The notes under the pieces were generated by a model, which saw only the letters and a list, made by a program, of their open reading frames with translations, made no database searches and was not told the DNA's origin. From Clostridium sp. 12(A) (GTDB lineage Bacteria > Bacillota > Clostridia > Lachnospirales > Lachnospiraceae), in assembly GCA_000526575.1 (NCBI GenBank), contig JAGI01000002.1, positions 2,527,501 to 2,591,500 on the forward strand: 64,000 nucleotides of DNA, in the 5' to 3' direction. Numbering within the stretch: position 1 is the stretch's first letter; each line of letters begins with the position of its first letter. Both the position numbers and the translations under genes were made by a program. Below are positions 42,669 through 53,529 of the stretch, piece by piece.

Positions 42669-43220
42669 TTATTTTAAGGAGGGAATTCTGCCCATAATTA
42701 TGGTATCATAATAATTTCCGTCTGATAGAAGCTTATCCTGTCTTAATACCCCTTCTACCTTAAACCCATGATCCATATACAGGAGAATTCCTCTCCGGTT
42801 GGTCTCTAACACACCCAGCTCTACCTTTTTTATTCCATTTACGTCTGCCCAGTTCATAGAACGGGAAAGAAGATTTCTGCCAATCTGGTGTCCCCAGTAT
42901 TTTTTCTGTACACAGACACCAAACATCACCTTATGAGCCGTTCGCTTTAGCGGACTTCCTTCACATCTGGAAAACCCTATGGGAGTTTCATTCACAAGAG
43001 CTACCAGAAACAAATGATTCTTCTCTCTGGTATCCTTTATAATGAGCTGCTTAAAATCTTCTTCATCGAGTAGGTCTTCCCCTGCTTCCCGGTCCATATG
43101 CTCCGTTTCCCCATCAATTAAAACCCTAAGCTTTGCTAACACCGCTGCATCGGATTCTTCGGCGGAACGGATGGTATATTTTAATCCTTTGATACAATAT
43201 TCCTGTTTTTCTAGTTTCAT
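42669..43220 (-). CDS. GNAT family N-acetyltransferase
   Basis: 183 residues. The acetyl-CoA pyrophosphate loop is seen in QKKYWGHQIGRNLLSRSMNWA, and the beta-bulge LGVLETNRRGILLYMDHGF is typical of RimI-like enzymes. Substrate unknown. It sits between two GGDEF genes on the same strand and may be transcribed with them. Confidence 0.87.
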   Translation of the reverse strand: MKLEKQEYCIKGLKYTIRSAEESDAAVLAKLRVLIDGETEHMDREAGEDLLDEEDFKQLIIKDTREKNHLFLVALVNETPIGFSRCEGSPLKRTAHKVMFGVCVQKKYWGHQIGRNLLSRSMNWADVNGIKKVELGVLETNRRGILLYMDHGFKVEGVLRQDKLLSDGNYYDTIIMGRIPSLK

Positions 43221-43267
43221 ACTCTTCCTCTTTCCGGCCGGTGATATTTCCGGTCTGTATCTAATGT

Positions 43268-44734
43268 TTATATTATGACGCTGGCACTGTTGCGTCCTTT
43301 TCCCTTTGACTGATAGAGCCCTTCGTCTGCCCGGTTGATTGCCTGAGCATAATCCTCATCCGTATCCTTAAAAAAGGTGATGCCTATAGAGACCGTAATC
43401 GATAACTCTTCTTTGATATCCCCTATTTTTAATTCAGATACCTTTAGAATAAATTTCCGGCAAAAATCCTTGGCAGCCTCTTCCCTTAAGCCCTGGAGGA
43501 GAAATACAAATTCATCTCCGCCCCATCGGATCACCAGATCTGAGCTTCTTAAAAACAACTTCATTTCCTTCACGAACAAGGAAAGAACCCGATCTCCGGC
43601 GGAATGGCCGTACTTGTCATTAATGCTCTTAAAATGATCCAGGTCGCACATCATAATGCCAGGGCCTGTTCCCATTTGCTTAAATTTATGAAAGGCTCTT
43701 GTCAGCTCCTTTACTCCATTCCTGCGATTGGCGGCACCAGTTAAGGAATCCAGGTTCATCTCTGATTCCATCTGCTTTCTGGAATTCCTGTGATACAGAT
43801 TTTCAATGAGAGAAATAGAGCTTAGGCTGACAGCCAGTATGAGAGCAAATAAAAGCACCAGCATATAGGTAAGCCTTGATACCATCTGGTTGCTCTCCCG
43901 GTCAATCTGGTTTAAATAAGGATTTAGGTCATCAAGGTAAATCCCCATGCTGATAACCCAATTATAGTTCTGATACTGCTTGGAATAGACCAATGTTTTA
44001 GCAGCTTCTTTGCTATTCCTCTTTTCCACGTAATAGCTGTAAAAAATCTCCCCTTTCTCATTGATTCCATCCAGTTCTTTCTTGTTTGGATAATCGCCTT
44101 CGCTATCAGTGGTATCCGTGGATAAGTAGGTTCCCTCAAGCTCCGGCATATCAGGATAGCTTATGCACACAGCATAGTTTTCCCCACCCTTTTCACTCAC
44201 GACTTCATTGACACGGATAAAGGAGTTTCCAGCAAACTGTACGCCGCGAATGGTGTTTAAAATATCCGTTTTTACCAAAGATTCCGTATACTCCTTGGTA
44301 ACCCCTAAAAAGTAGCGGTATTTTCCATGCATGGCTACCCGATATGCGGTAAAGGTCCCTGCATTGTTATAAACCGTGTCCACCCAGGTCTCGTGAGAAA
44401 GCCCATAAGGATCATAAACAGCTTTCTGAGCCGAGCCATCCCACAATACCACCATAATATTTTTATAATCCGGGTTATTTTGAAAGAAATGGATGAAGAA
44501 TTCCTGAAATTGCTCATCTGTAAGGTCCATCTTCACATTGATGATATCAAAGGTTCTTGCAACGTACTTTTCCACGTTTTTGGACTTGGCAGTCCGTTTC
44601 AAGTCGATTTCAGTAATAAGGTTATTAACGGTATCCTTTAAGAAATCCTTTTTTATGCTGCAGATCACATCCTTTGAGCTTCCCAGATAGATCTGACCGA
44701 TCTTATCAATGGAAAATAAATAAAAACATACCAT
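43268..44734 (-). CDS. Diguanylate cyclase with extracellular Cache-type sensor
   Basis: 488 residues from the first standard start. A large extracytoplasmic dCache-like domain (about 20-280) follows a membrane segment, a second helix lies near 285-310, and a GGDEF domain (330-488) has IRWGGDEFVFLL and CDLDHFKSINDKYGHSAGD. The ATG at 44734 has no ribosome binding site and cuts the first helix in half. Reading back, an ATT at 44791 is preceded at 8 nt by AAGGGGG and restores a full helix with a positive RRK head. No ATG, GTG or TTG lies between the ATT and the upstream stop. Confidence 0.88.
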   Translation of the reverse strand: MVCFYLFSIDKIGQIYLGSSKDVICSIKKDFLKDTVNNLITEIDLKRTAKSKNVEKYVARTFDIINVKMDLTDEQFQEFFIHFFQNNPDYKNIMVVLWDGSAQKAVYDPYGLSHETWVDTVYNNAGTFTAYRVAMHGKYRYFLGVTKEYTESLVKTDILNTIRGVQFAGNSFIRVNEVVSEKGGENYAVCISYPDMPELEGTYLSTDTTDSEGDYPNKKELDGINEKGEIFYSYYVEKRNSKEAAKTLVYSKQYQNYNWVISMGIYLDDLNPYLNQIDRESNQMVSRLTYMLVLLFALILAVSLSSISLIENLYHRNSRKQMESEMNLDSLTGAANRRNGVKELTRAFHKFKQMGTGPGIMMCDLDHFKSINDKYGHSAGDRVLSLFVKEMKLFLRSSDLVIRWGGDEFVFLLQGLREEAAKDFCRKFILKVSELKIGDIKEELSITVSIGITFFKDTDEDYAQAINRADEGLYQSKGKGRNSASVII

Positions 44735-44922
44735 AACCGTACAGATTATACTGCTGATTATGGTTAAAAATATTGCATATTTACGCCGAATAACGAATTC
44801 CCCCTTCCCATTGATTGAATCGGATATCTAAAAAATAAAATCCAAACGGGATCGAATAGGGATAGTATAACACATGGACGAAAAATTGTCTTATTTTATA
44901 TGGTAAATTTATACTGAAATTA

Positions 44923-44947
44923 AAAAGAGGGCAATCAGCCCTCTTTT
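44923..44947 (-). terminator. Rho-independent terminator of the PTS operon
   Basis: AAAAGAGGGC (44923-44932) pairs with GCCCTCTTTT (44938-44947), with T-rich sequence beyond on the minus strand. Confidence 0.9.
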
Positions 44948-44953
44948 AACCTG

Positions 44954-45160
44954 CTATAAGGGAAGAATCTGAAAGTAAATTGCAGCCAGTTCTTTCTTTC
45001 CCTTACACTTTTTCTTTAACAATTCTGCCATCGTTCCATCCTCACCGTGAGGATTCTCAAACAGAAGCTTCATGCCAGTTTTTTTAACGAAAACAAGACC
45101 CTCTTCTTCCGCAGCCTGCTGAAACAGCTCTGCCCGAAGTGGTGTATTGATTACAATCAT
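44954..45160 (-). CDS. 68-residue conserved-looking small protein
   Basis: MIVINTPLRAELFQQAAEEE opens the protein. It is soluble, mixed alpha/beta in character and lysine-rich in the second half. GGAG lies 5 nt before the ATG at 45160; the frame is open far upstream, but that part lies inside the transporter gene. It follows the AEC transporter by 10 bp and is the last gene before the terminator. Not recognised. Confidence 0.6.
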   Translation of the reverse strand: MIVINTPLRAELFQQAAEEEGLVFVKKTGMKLLFENPHGEDGTMAELLKKKCKGKKELAAIYFQILPL

Positions 45161-45170
45161 ATTATCTCCT

Positions 45171-46100
45171 TTATAAAAAGATTCTGCCTGCGGTAAACAT
45201 AATGACCGGAATGGTAAACAGGGACAGGCATGTGGTAATGGTAAGCAGCTTGGAAGCATACTGGCTGTTCTTATGATACTGTAGGGCGAACATGGTCCCC
45301 ATGGCCCCGCTGGGGCAGGCCGCGGCTGCAAGAACCGTAATGGCGATGGCACGGTCTGCATGGAAAAGAAGGAGAACTCCTAAGGTGACTACCGGGACAA
45401 ATATAAGTCTGGCTGCACTTAAAAGATACGTCCTCGGCATCTTTAAAGAGGATAGCAGATCACTTTCTGCCAGGTTCATACCGGATATCAGCATTGCCAT
45501 AGGCGTATTCATATTCCCGATCATCTCCAGTGGAGCTGCGATTACTTTTGGAAATCGGATTCCTGTTATGTAAAAAATCAGTCCAATCAAAATTGCAGCA
45601 TTGGAGGGCTGAATGAAATTTTTGATCATAGCCTTTAGATTCTCTGTCTTTCCCTTCATCAGTATGATTCCATGAGACCATACAAACAGGTTGAACACGG
45701 TAATATATGAGGTCATATAAAATACGCCCTCTGAGCCTAAAAGCCCATGAATCAGAGGAATGCCAATAAACCCGCAGTTGGAATAAACAATTGACATTCT
45801 CTCTACAGCCATATCCGGCCCCGTCCTTTCCGGGACCACAAGCTTAGATATGGCAATGGCCCCTAAAAAGCTTGCAAAAGACAGGCCGGCGGTGATAAGA
45901 AGTCCCATCAGCTTAAGTTTGTCAAACTCCATCTGATATGACATAAGAATCACACAGGGAGACACAACATATAAGAGTATGGAGGTCATACGGCTTCCGG
46001 TGATGCCGTCTGCTGCCCCTGCCTTAAAAGCACCTGCACCAATCAGCAGGATAAAAAACATCTCCAGAATTTTCTTTGCTGTTAATAATGCCAGATTCAT
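45171..46100 (-). CDS. AEC family transporter (auxin efflux carrier superfamily)
   Basis: 309 residues with about ten helices in two inverted halves. Family features include NCGFIGIPLIHGLLG in the first half and AAACPSGAMGTMFALQY in the second. Bacterial members export small carboxylates such as malate. It lies 35 bp after the PTS IIB gene in the same operon, suggesting export of a product of beta-glucoside metabolism (inferred). Confidence 0.88.
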   Translation of the reverse strand: MNLALLTAKKILEMFFILLIGAGAFKAGAADGITGSRMTSILLYVVSPCVILMSYQMEFDKLKLMGLLITAGLSFASFLGAIAISKLVVPERTGPDMAVERMSIVYSNCGFIGIPLIHGLLGSEGVFYMTSYITVFNLFVWSHGIILMKGKTENLKAMIKNFIQPSNAAILIGLIFYITGIRFPKVIAAPLEMIGNMNTPMAMLISGMNLAESDLLSSLKMPRTYLLSAARLIFVPVVTLGVLLLFHADRAIAITVLAAAACPSGAMGTMFALQYHKNSQYASKLLTITTCLSLFTIPVIMFTAGRIFL

Positions 46101-46135
46101 ATGCGTTTAACCTGTGTCCTCCCTGACATACTTTC

Positions 46136-46438
46136 TCAGTCTCCCAATGCCTTTTTCACCTGTGCAATGACCTTTGCGCCATTCATGGTGCCGTAAGCCT
46201 GCATATCAATGCATTCAATGATCTTACCGGGGCAGTCCTTTTCCACCTTTGATTTACTAAAGCGGACCTGAGGTCCTAATAATATAATATCTGCATCAGG
46301 TCCTTTTTCTCTGGTACTTGCAAGTGCATATGCATTGATGCTACATTCATAATTATCCTTTGCTGCTGCTTCTTTCATCTTATTGACCAGAAGACTGGTC
46401 GACATTCCTGCCGCACAAAACAGTACAATGTTTCTCAT
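46136..46438 (-). CDS. PTS system, lactose/cellobiose-type IIB component
   Basis: 100 residues. The phosphorylated cysteine is C8 in IVLFCAAGMSTSLLVNKM. It receives phosphate from IIA and passes it to the sugar entering through IIC. AGGAAG precedes the ATG. Confidence 0.94.
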   Translation of the reverse strand: MRNIVLFCAAGMSTSLLVNKMKEAAAKDNYECSINAYALASTREKGPDADIILLGPQVRFSKSKVEKDCPGKIIECIDMQAYGTMNGAKVIAQVKKALGD

Positions 46439-46452
46439 AAATAACTTCCTTT

Positions 46453-46764
46453 CTATTCCTTCATATTTATTTTTAAGATATCAATCATTTCCTTACAAAG
46501 ATCCATGACCGTCATGGCATTCATCAGATGATCCTGGGCATGAACCATTAAAAGACCGACTTCCACCTTTTTACCATTCAGTTCATTCTGAATCATCTCC
46601 GTCTGAATCTCATGAGCTTCCAGGATTAATTTATCCGCTTCCTCTAATTGCTTCTCTGCCAGTTTAAACTCTCCGTTTTTTGCAGCGCGAAGCCCTTCAA
46701 TGGCAGTGCTTCTGGCATTTCCCGCACTGACTACAAGCTTCATCACAATCATTTCCATATCCAT
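46453..46764 (-). CDS. PTS system, lactose/cellobiose-type IIA component
   Basis: 103 residues, three-helix bundle. The phospho-histidine is expected at H75 in LLMVHAQDHLMNA. It accepts phosphate from HPr. It lies 14 bp upstream of the IIB gene. Confidence 0.94.
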   Translation of the reverse strand: MDMEMIVMKLVVSAGNARSTAIEGLRAAKNGEFKLAEKQLEEADKLILEAHEIQTEMIQNELNGKKVEVGLLMVHAQDHLMNAMTVMDLCKEMIDILKINMKE

Positions 46765-46783
46765 ATCAACGAGCCTCTCTCTC

Positions 46784-46966
46784 TTAACCTGTGATTATGA
46801 GTTTCACATAGGTAACAAGGGTAATTAAAACAATCATGGTCCAAACCCATTGTTCCGATCTCCGGAATTCTGATTTTCTGCTTAAGACACGGTATAATCC
46901 AAAGGGCGGAGCAAAGATAAGCCAGAAATACGTTTTAATCCTTTCTCTGGTAAAGACTTCTTCCAT
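46784..46966 (-). CDS. 60-residue membrane protein inside the PTS operon
   Basis: MEEVFTRERIKTYFWLIFAP is followed by a basic loop and a C-terminal membrane helix (VWTMIVLITLVTYVKLIITG). The start is the ATG at 46966 with GAGGTGA upstream; GTG at 46975 is in frame. It lies between the IIC and IIA genes, 32 bp and 19 bp away. It could be an accessory subunit of the permease. Not recognised. Confidence 0.6.
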   Translation of the reverse strand: MEEVFTRERIKTYFWLIFAPPFGLYRVLSRKSEFRRSEQWVWTMIVLITLVTYVKLIITG

Positions 46967-46998
46967 CACAATCACCTCATGCTCATATTGTATTCTTT

Positions 46999-48309
46999 TT
47001 ATTCTTCGGTTTCAATCCTCTGCCGGTTAGATGCAAGCACAAATGGAATGTATACTAAAAAGGCAAGGAGGATACAAAGAATCTGGGTTACTGCCGCTCC
47101 GATGCTGCCTCCCGAACAAAGGAATGCCATAAGTCCCGGAGGTGTGGTCCAGGGGGCATTGACCACCATTCTGCCTGCAAAGCCAAGATTGGTCATGAGA
47201 TAGGCAAAGGTCGCTGATACTGCCGGAGCAATCATAAAGGGGATTGCCATAATGGGGTTCATGACCACCGGAAGGCCGAAGATGATTGGCTCATTGATGT
47301 TAAACAGGGCACATGGTATGGCAAGCTTTGCAATTGCCTTAAAATCGTCCCGTTTTGAGAAGATCATAATGGCAATGATCAGGCCGCCTGTAATGCCGGC
47401 TCCCGTAACCGTTGAGAAGCAGGACATGAACGGTGTATTGATGATATTGGGTATGGGAGCACCTGCGGCGTAGGCTGCTTCATTTTCTGCAAAGGCTGCT
47501 AACAGGATGGGTTCGTACACTGCTTTTGTTACCTGAGTTCCATGAATTCCAAAGGTCCATAGTAAAGTCGTGATAAAGATAAGGGTTATGTATCCGGGAA
47601 AGCTTGTGAGAATATTGGACAATGGTCTCTGGATAAATGCAATGATGGCATTAAAGAGGGACATGCCTGTTATCATCTCAAATACCATGCCGATGCCTGA
47701 AACAATAAGTATGGTAATCAGGGACGGAAACAAAATGGTAAAGGAGCGGGCCACATTGGAAGGAACGCTGTCCGGCATATGAATCTCGAACTTACCGCTT
47801 TTTACCAGCCTGCAGTAAATTTCTGTGGCTCCCACGGAAGCAAACATGCCTACAAATAAGCCCTGTGCATTGGTGTACATTCTGGCCAGTACATTGGTCA
47901 CCACCACCTCACTTCCATCTACTGCCTTACCAGATGCGCTAAAGGCACAAAGGGAAATATAGGCGCCTAGTGCCACTACGGGTAGGGCCTTATCCTTAAT
48001 TCCGTAATGCTCCCCCAGCTCCATGGCAATTAAGATTACACAGCCAATGGCAATAAAGTTCATGGTTCCATAGTTGGCAGCCACGAACATGGGATTGAGC
48101 TTTCCTAAAAAGCCAAGTCCCGGAACATTTGCAAGGCTTAAAAAGCCTGGGGTGGTACTGCAGATAACATTGGAAAACAGGGTACAGAATGAGCCAATGA
48201 TAATGATTGGCAGCAGGCTCATAAATGCATTCTTAATGGCTGCCAGATGACGTTGTGTCTGCATGACTCCTGCTGCAGAAAGCAGACCGTTCATAATCTT
48301 TTCTTTCAT
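46999..48309 (-). CDS. PTS system, cellobiose-type IIC permease
   Basis: 436 residues with about ten helices. INEPIIFGLPVVMNP is the conserved sugar-site motif of the lactose/cellobiose class, and TLLWTFGIHGTQVTKAVYEP is a second signature. It imports and phosphorylates a beta-glucoside with the IIA and IIB proteins of this operon. The ATG at 48309 has ATGGAGG 5 nt upstream; the frame is open to 48327. Confidence 0.94.
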   Translation of the reverse strand: MKEKIMNGLLSAAGVMQTQRHLAAIKNAFMSLLPIIIIGSFCTLFSNVICSTTPGFLSLANVPGLGFLGKLNPMFVAANYGTMNFIAIGCVILIAMELGEHYGIKDKALPVVALGAYISLCAFSASGKAVDGSEVVVTNVLARMYTNAQGLFVGMFASVGATEIYCRLVKSGKFEIHMPDSVPSNVARSFTILFPSLITILIVSGIGMVFEMITGMSLFNAIIAFIQRPLSNILTSFPGYITLIFITTLLWTFGIHGTQVTKAVYEPILLAAFAENEAAYAAGAPIPNIINTPFMSCFSTVTGAGITGGLIIAIMIFSKRDDFKAIAKLAIPCALFNINEPIIFGLPVVMNPIMAIPFMIAPAVSATFAYLMTNLGFAGRMVVNAPWTTPPGLMAFLCSGGSIGAAVTQILCILLAFLVYIPFVLASNRQRIETEE

Positions 48310-48485
48310 CTCTTCCTCCATATCCACCGCTTTTGGCGGTAATCGTGACCGGTTCTATATTTGTAATCACATGGTAGCATACGGTAGCACGAAACTCCAT
48401 GTGGTCTTTTTCCATTTTCATAATGGCAACCTTTGCTTCCTTTTTCTGGGAAATGAGCACCACCAGGAAAGTGGAAAAACTGTGC

Positions 48486-50037
<1,552 letters not shown>

Positions 50038-50038
50038 A

Positions 50039-51952
50039 CTACAGCTCCTTTGGGAGCTGTTTTTCTATCCATGTCATAGCCTCAATAAATGCATCATAAT
50101 CCTGCTTTTTAACCAGATCCTGAATCTCCTTCTGGCTTAGCAAAAATGCGGCAGTCATCTGGTAAAAACGCTGTAGCTCAACGCTGGTATGGTCCTTATT
50201 GGCAATGGATACCAGGAACACAGCCCGCACCTTTTGTCCTCCCCAGTCCACAGGCTCATCAAGAATTCCAACACAGACAAAGGTCTCCTGGCTGATGGCC
50301 TTATAAACGTGAGGCATGGCTACCATATTGCCAAAGGCAGTCTTTGCAAGCCTCTCCCGTTTTAAGACCGATTCGTAAAATTCCTGGGGCAGATTCTTCT
50401 CCTCCATGACAAAATGACACATGCAGCGAAGGACCTCATCCTTTGTCCGTAACTTTAAATGAGGGAGAAACATCTCTTTCTCATAGTAATTCATCACAGA
50501 AGAGGTCTTCTCCGAGCAAAGGACCTTTTTCACATTAACGATGTCATTATCGTCAAGGAAATACTGAACCTCCAGGATGGGTAGTGGAACCGGAACCGTT
50601 ATGGGAACCGTGGTGAAAATATAATCATAATCTGCAAAATCCACTTTATACAGACTGCCAAGGTCACAGGCTGTAATGTTGTTTATGTAATCTTTAAAGT
50701 AGCTCTGGTATTTGTACTGGAGTAATTTTGCGCTTCCCCGGCCGGAGGAACAGACAAGGAGTATGTTTTTCTTCTGGATTTCAGACTTCTTTCTCTCCAG
50801 GGCAAGAGCAAAGGCAAAGGCAAAATATGCGATCTCATCCTCGGATAAAAGCACATGAAAGTGTTCATTGATGACTGTGACCCCATTGCTTGCCATGGTG
50901 TAGGAAAGACAGAATTTCTCCTTCACATCACGAAGGAGGGGATTTTTTAAGTTCATATCGTATTTAATCCGGACGCTTAAGGGTACCAGATGCTGGCACA
51001 GTATCATGCGAAGCTCCAAGTCATTTCGGAAATCAAATTTAAACAGGTCATAGACCCGTTCCAGCATGGCAGTCACCAGATCATTGATTTCCTGGGTAAT
51101 GATCATATTCTGTTCTGCCTCATCTCTTGGATAAATGATTTTCTTTCCTGCCAGATGAATGGCAATATAAAAGATCTCTGTCTCTGGAAATGTAATATGA
51201 AAAGTGGTTTGAAGGCTCCTTGCAATTTCCGTTGCAATCTGGTATTCCAGGCTGTCATCCTTCTTTTCCATATGCTCCTTTGGCAGAGGCACATAATGGC
51301 ATTCCATGATACGGCTGATGGCAATATAAAGATGCACCACCAGATTTTGATAGGAGGCGCCGGTTATGGTAAAATCATTGCTCTTTAAGACGGAGGAAAC
51401 ACAGGCCGCAATTTCGTCCATGCTTTGATTTCCTTTATGAAGCCGTTTTCCGGAAAAGGAAGCAATGCACAGCCTGGCATCGAATTCTCCTCCCTCAAGC
51501 TTAATTCCGTAATTGGGCTTTCGGATCACTTTGATATTAAACTGGTTGATGTATTGTTCCACTTCCTTTAAATCTGCAGTCAGAGTCCGTTTTGAAATAA
51601 ACAGGCTCTCGCTTAACTCATCTAGCTTTACATAGGAGGGGCTGTTAAATAAATACTCCAATAGATACTGAATTCGTTCTTCCGAGGTTCCAGGCAGATA
51701 TTCATCGGAAAGGCGGGAGTATAATTTCCTTTGAAACATTTCAAACTTTTCTTTATCGGTAATCTTTAAATAATAGCCAACCCCATACTTAGAAAGAATG
51801 GCACCACCACAAGCTTCCATCTCCCGGTTCATTTCCTTTAACAGGTTTCTTATGGTCTTCGTTCCCACCTGAATCTGCTGTGCAAGATTCTGTGCGGTAA
51901 CGTATTCTTTGTCTGACAAAATATCAAGGATCTGTCTCTTTCGCCTATCCAT
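50039..51952 (-). CDS. PRD-containing PTS-controlled transcriptional activator, LicR type
   Basis: 637 residues. An HTH_11/Mga-like DNA-binding region (1-75 and about 85-150) precedes two PRD domains (about 175-280 and 290-395), an EIIB-like domain (NILLVCSSGRGSAKLLQYKY, near 405) and a fructose-type EIIA domain (AFGNMVAMPHVYKAIS, near 555). Phosphorylation of the PRD histidines by HPr and the PTS sets activity. It should activate the adjacent cellobiose-type PTS operon and GH1 gene. It is convergent with the GH1 gene, with 1 bp between stops. Confidence 0.92.
   Translation of the reverse strand: MDRRKRQILDILSDKEYVTAQNLAQQIQVGTKTIRNLLKEMNREMEACGGAILSKYGVGYYLKITDKEKFEMFQRKLYSRLSDEYLPGTSEERIQYLLEYLFNSPSYVKLDELSESLFISKRTLTADLKEVEQYINQFNIKVIRKPNYGIKLEGGEFDARLCIASFSGKRLHKGNQSMDEIAACVSSVLKSNDFTITGASYQNLVVHLYIAISRIMECHYVPLPKEHMEKKDDSLEYQIATEIARSLQTTFHITFPETEIFYIAIHLAGKKIIYPRDEAEQNMIITQEINDLVTAMLERVYDLFKFDFRNDLELRMILCQHLVPLSVRIKYDMNLKNPLLRDVKEKFCLSYTMASNGVTVINEHFHVLLSEDEIAYFAFAFALALERKKSEIQKKNILLVCSSGRGSAKLLQYKYQSYFKDYINNITACDLGSLYKVDFADYDYIFTTVPITVPVPLPILEVQYFLDDNDIVNVKKVLCSEKTSSVMNYYEKEMFLPHLKLRTKDEVLRCMCHFVMEEKNLPQEFYESVLKRERLAKTAFGNMVAMPHVYKAISQETFVCVGILDEPVDWGGQKVRAVFLVSIANKDHTSVELQRFYQMTAAFLLSQKEIQDLVKKQDYDAFIEAMTWIEKQLPKEL
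50041..50065 (+). terminator. Terminator of the GH1 gene, inside the 3' end of the licR-like gene
   Basis: ACAGCTCC (50041-50048) pairs with GGAGCTGT (50053-50060), followed by TTTT. On the opposite strand the same bases encode the final residues of the activator. Confidence 0.85.
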
Positions 51953-52280
51953 ATATGTTCACTCCTATCGATTCATGCCAGCTTGCGCTTTTTAGTGGTA
52001 TCTTGGGGCAGATTATATTATAATCGGATTGATCACCATAAACCGCCCAAGTTTTTTGTTAACTTTTTACTTATTTCTTGCTTAAATATTAATATTTTTA
52101 TGCATATTCACATAATAACATAGTTTAAATAGCAACTAAATGAATCTTTTTTCCATTTTCATAGTGGTAAACTCTTCCATTTGAGTGCTGTAACTTTTTT
52201 GTAACCCCATACGCCTGTCTATGAGCTATACTACGTAGGAAGCAAGCTACAAATGAAAGAAAACGAAAAGGAGCACTGAT
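51953..52280. other. Intergenic region between divergent genes
   Basis: About 330 bp, A+T-rich. A TATAAT-like box on the minus strand near 52014-52025 may serve the licR-like gene, and a TATACT near 52227 the lipoprotein gene, but neither has a good -35. AAAGGAG at the right end is the lipoprotein's ribosome binding site. No ORF or known RNA was seen. Confidence 0.45.
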
Positions 52281-53519
52281 ATGAAATATAACATGAAAAA
52301 GCTTATTCCTCTTTTGCTGACAGGAGCCATTCTCCTTACAGGCTGCGGCAAAGCAGAAAACCAAAATACCACAAAAAATCAGCCACAGGATGACGCGGCT
52401 TCCATTGGAGGATTTCTTCCTTCCGGCTCAGAGCTTTTAGTTCCGCAAAAGGCAGGGAAAAAGCAGAGCATCTATCTAAATGCTCAGGCAGGCGGTGAAA
52501 ATAAAGAGGCCTTTCTTTTATACCGGAATCCATCAGACAACCGTCAGGCCCATCTTCTCTATCTTACAAAGGAAAAGGACACCTGGCAGAAAAAAGAAGA
52601 CATTGAAACAGGATTCTTAGGCTTTGATACCTTTGAGCTTATTGATCTTGACGGAGATGGAGCAAAGGAGGCTATTGTTGGCGGGACTGTTTCAGAATCA
52701 GGACACGACAACCAGCTTACAATCTATAAGCTGGAGAAGGATGGACTTAAAAAGGCCGGAGAATTAAGCTACGATGCCCTTTCCATTGAGGATTATACTG
52801 ACGATAAGATTCCTGATCTTATGGCTATAACGAAGAAGCAGGATGAGACAAGGGCAGCCGGACTGTATTCTTATAAAGCTGGTGCTCTCACCTTGATTTC
52901 CCAGATTGATTTAGACCCCCAGGGCATGTTCGAGCATGCAGCATTTGGAACGTTAGCAGACGGAAAAAAAGCTCTGTATGCCGACAGCGGGCTTGGCGCC
53001 CATTCCATGCTGACGGAAATTATTGTTTACAACAACGGAACTCTTTCAAAAGTAGGAGATCCTTCCGACAGCGTACTTTTAAAGCCATATCCTCTTTACA
53101 GCAGGGACTTGAACGGGGATGGTATCATAGAGGTCGGAGGAATGTACAGTCCAAAGGGCTATGAGGACGCTGCCATGGCTGAGATTCCCTTTATTTATAC
53201 GTATCAAGACTATAAACTTGACGGAAGCTTTCAGGTGGTGGAAGAACGGTATGCGGATAACGGTCAGCATTTTTATATTTCCTTCCCCAAAGAACTTTAT
53301 GAGGGTGTAACGGTAAAACGACTGGATGACGGAGTGGAACTTCTTTCCACCCAGGGAGATGCCTTGTTATTCCAGGTAAAATGGGCTTCAAAGGAAGCCG
53401 TTCCTGCTGACGCTGTTTTACTTGCCAGCACAAAGGATACTGCCTTTTATACAGAATCAAAATCAGAAACAAAAATACCAGCAAGTGCATTCCATCTGAT
53501 GGAGGAAGAATTAAACTGA
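52281..53519 (+). CDS. Lipoprotein with DxDGDG repeats, unknown function
   Basis: 412 residues. The signal peptide ends in LLTGC with C22 lipidated. The mature part has FG-GAP/VCBS-like calcium-loop motifs (LIDLDGDGAKEAIVGG, SRDLNGDGIIEVGG), suggesting a beta-propeller on the outer membrane face. It is 10 bp upstream of a response regulator and histidine kinase, so the three genes form an operon, and the lipoprotein may feed a surface signal to the kinase (inferred). AAAGGAG precedes the ATG. Confidence 0.8.
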   Translation: MKYNMKKLIPLLLTGAILLTGCGKAENQNTTKNQPQDDAASIGGFLPSGSELLVPQKAGKKQSIYLNAQAGGENKEAFLLYRNPSDNRQAHLLYLTKEKDTWQKKEDIETGFLGFDTFELIDLDGDGAKEAIVGGTVSESGHDNQLTIYKLEKDGLKKAGELSYDALSIEDYTDDKIPDLMAITKKQDETRAAGLYSYKAGALTLISQIDLDPQGMFEHAAFGTLADGKKALYADSGLGAHSMLTEIIVYNNGTLSKVGDPSDSVLLKPYPLYSRDLNGDGIIEVGGMYSPKGYEDAAMAEIPFIYTYQDYKLDGSFQVVEERYADNGQHFYISFPKELYEGVTVKRLDDGVELLSTQGDALLFQVKWASKEAVPADAVLLASTKDTAFYTESKSETKIPASAFHLMEEELN

Positions 53520-53529
53520 GGTTAAATAT

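Noticed and set aside
48325-48342. ACCGC-TTTTG-GCGGT hairpin as a ribonucleic antiterminator for a BglG-type protein
   Set aside because: The adjacent regulator has DNA-binding helix-turn-helix domains (LicR type), not an RNA-binding CAT domain, and no overlapping terminator was found.
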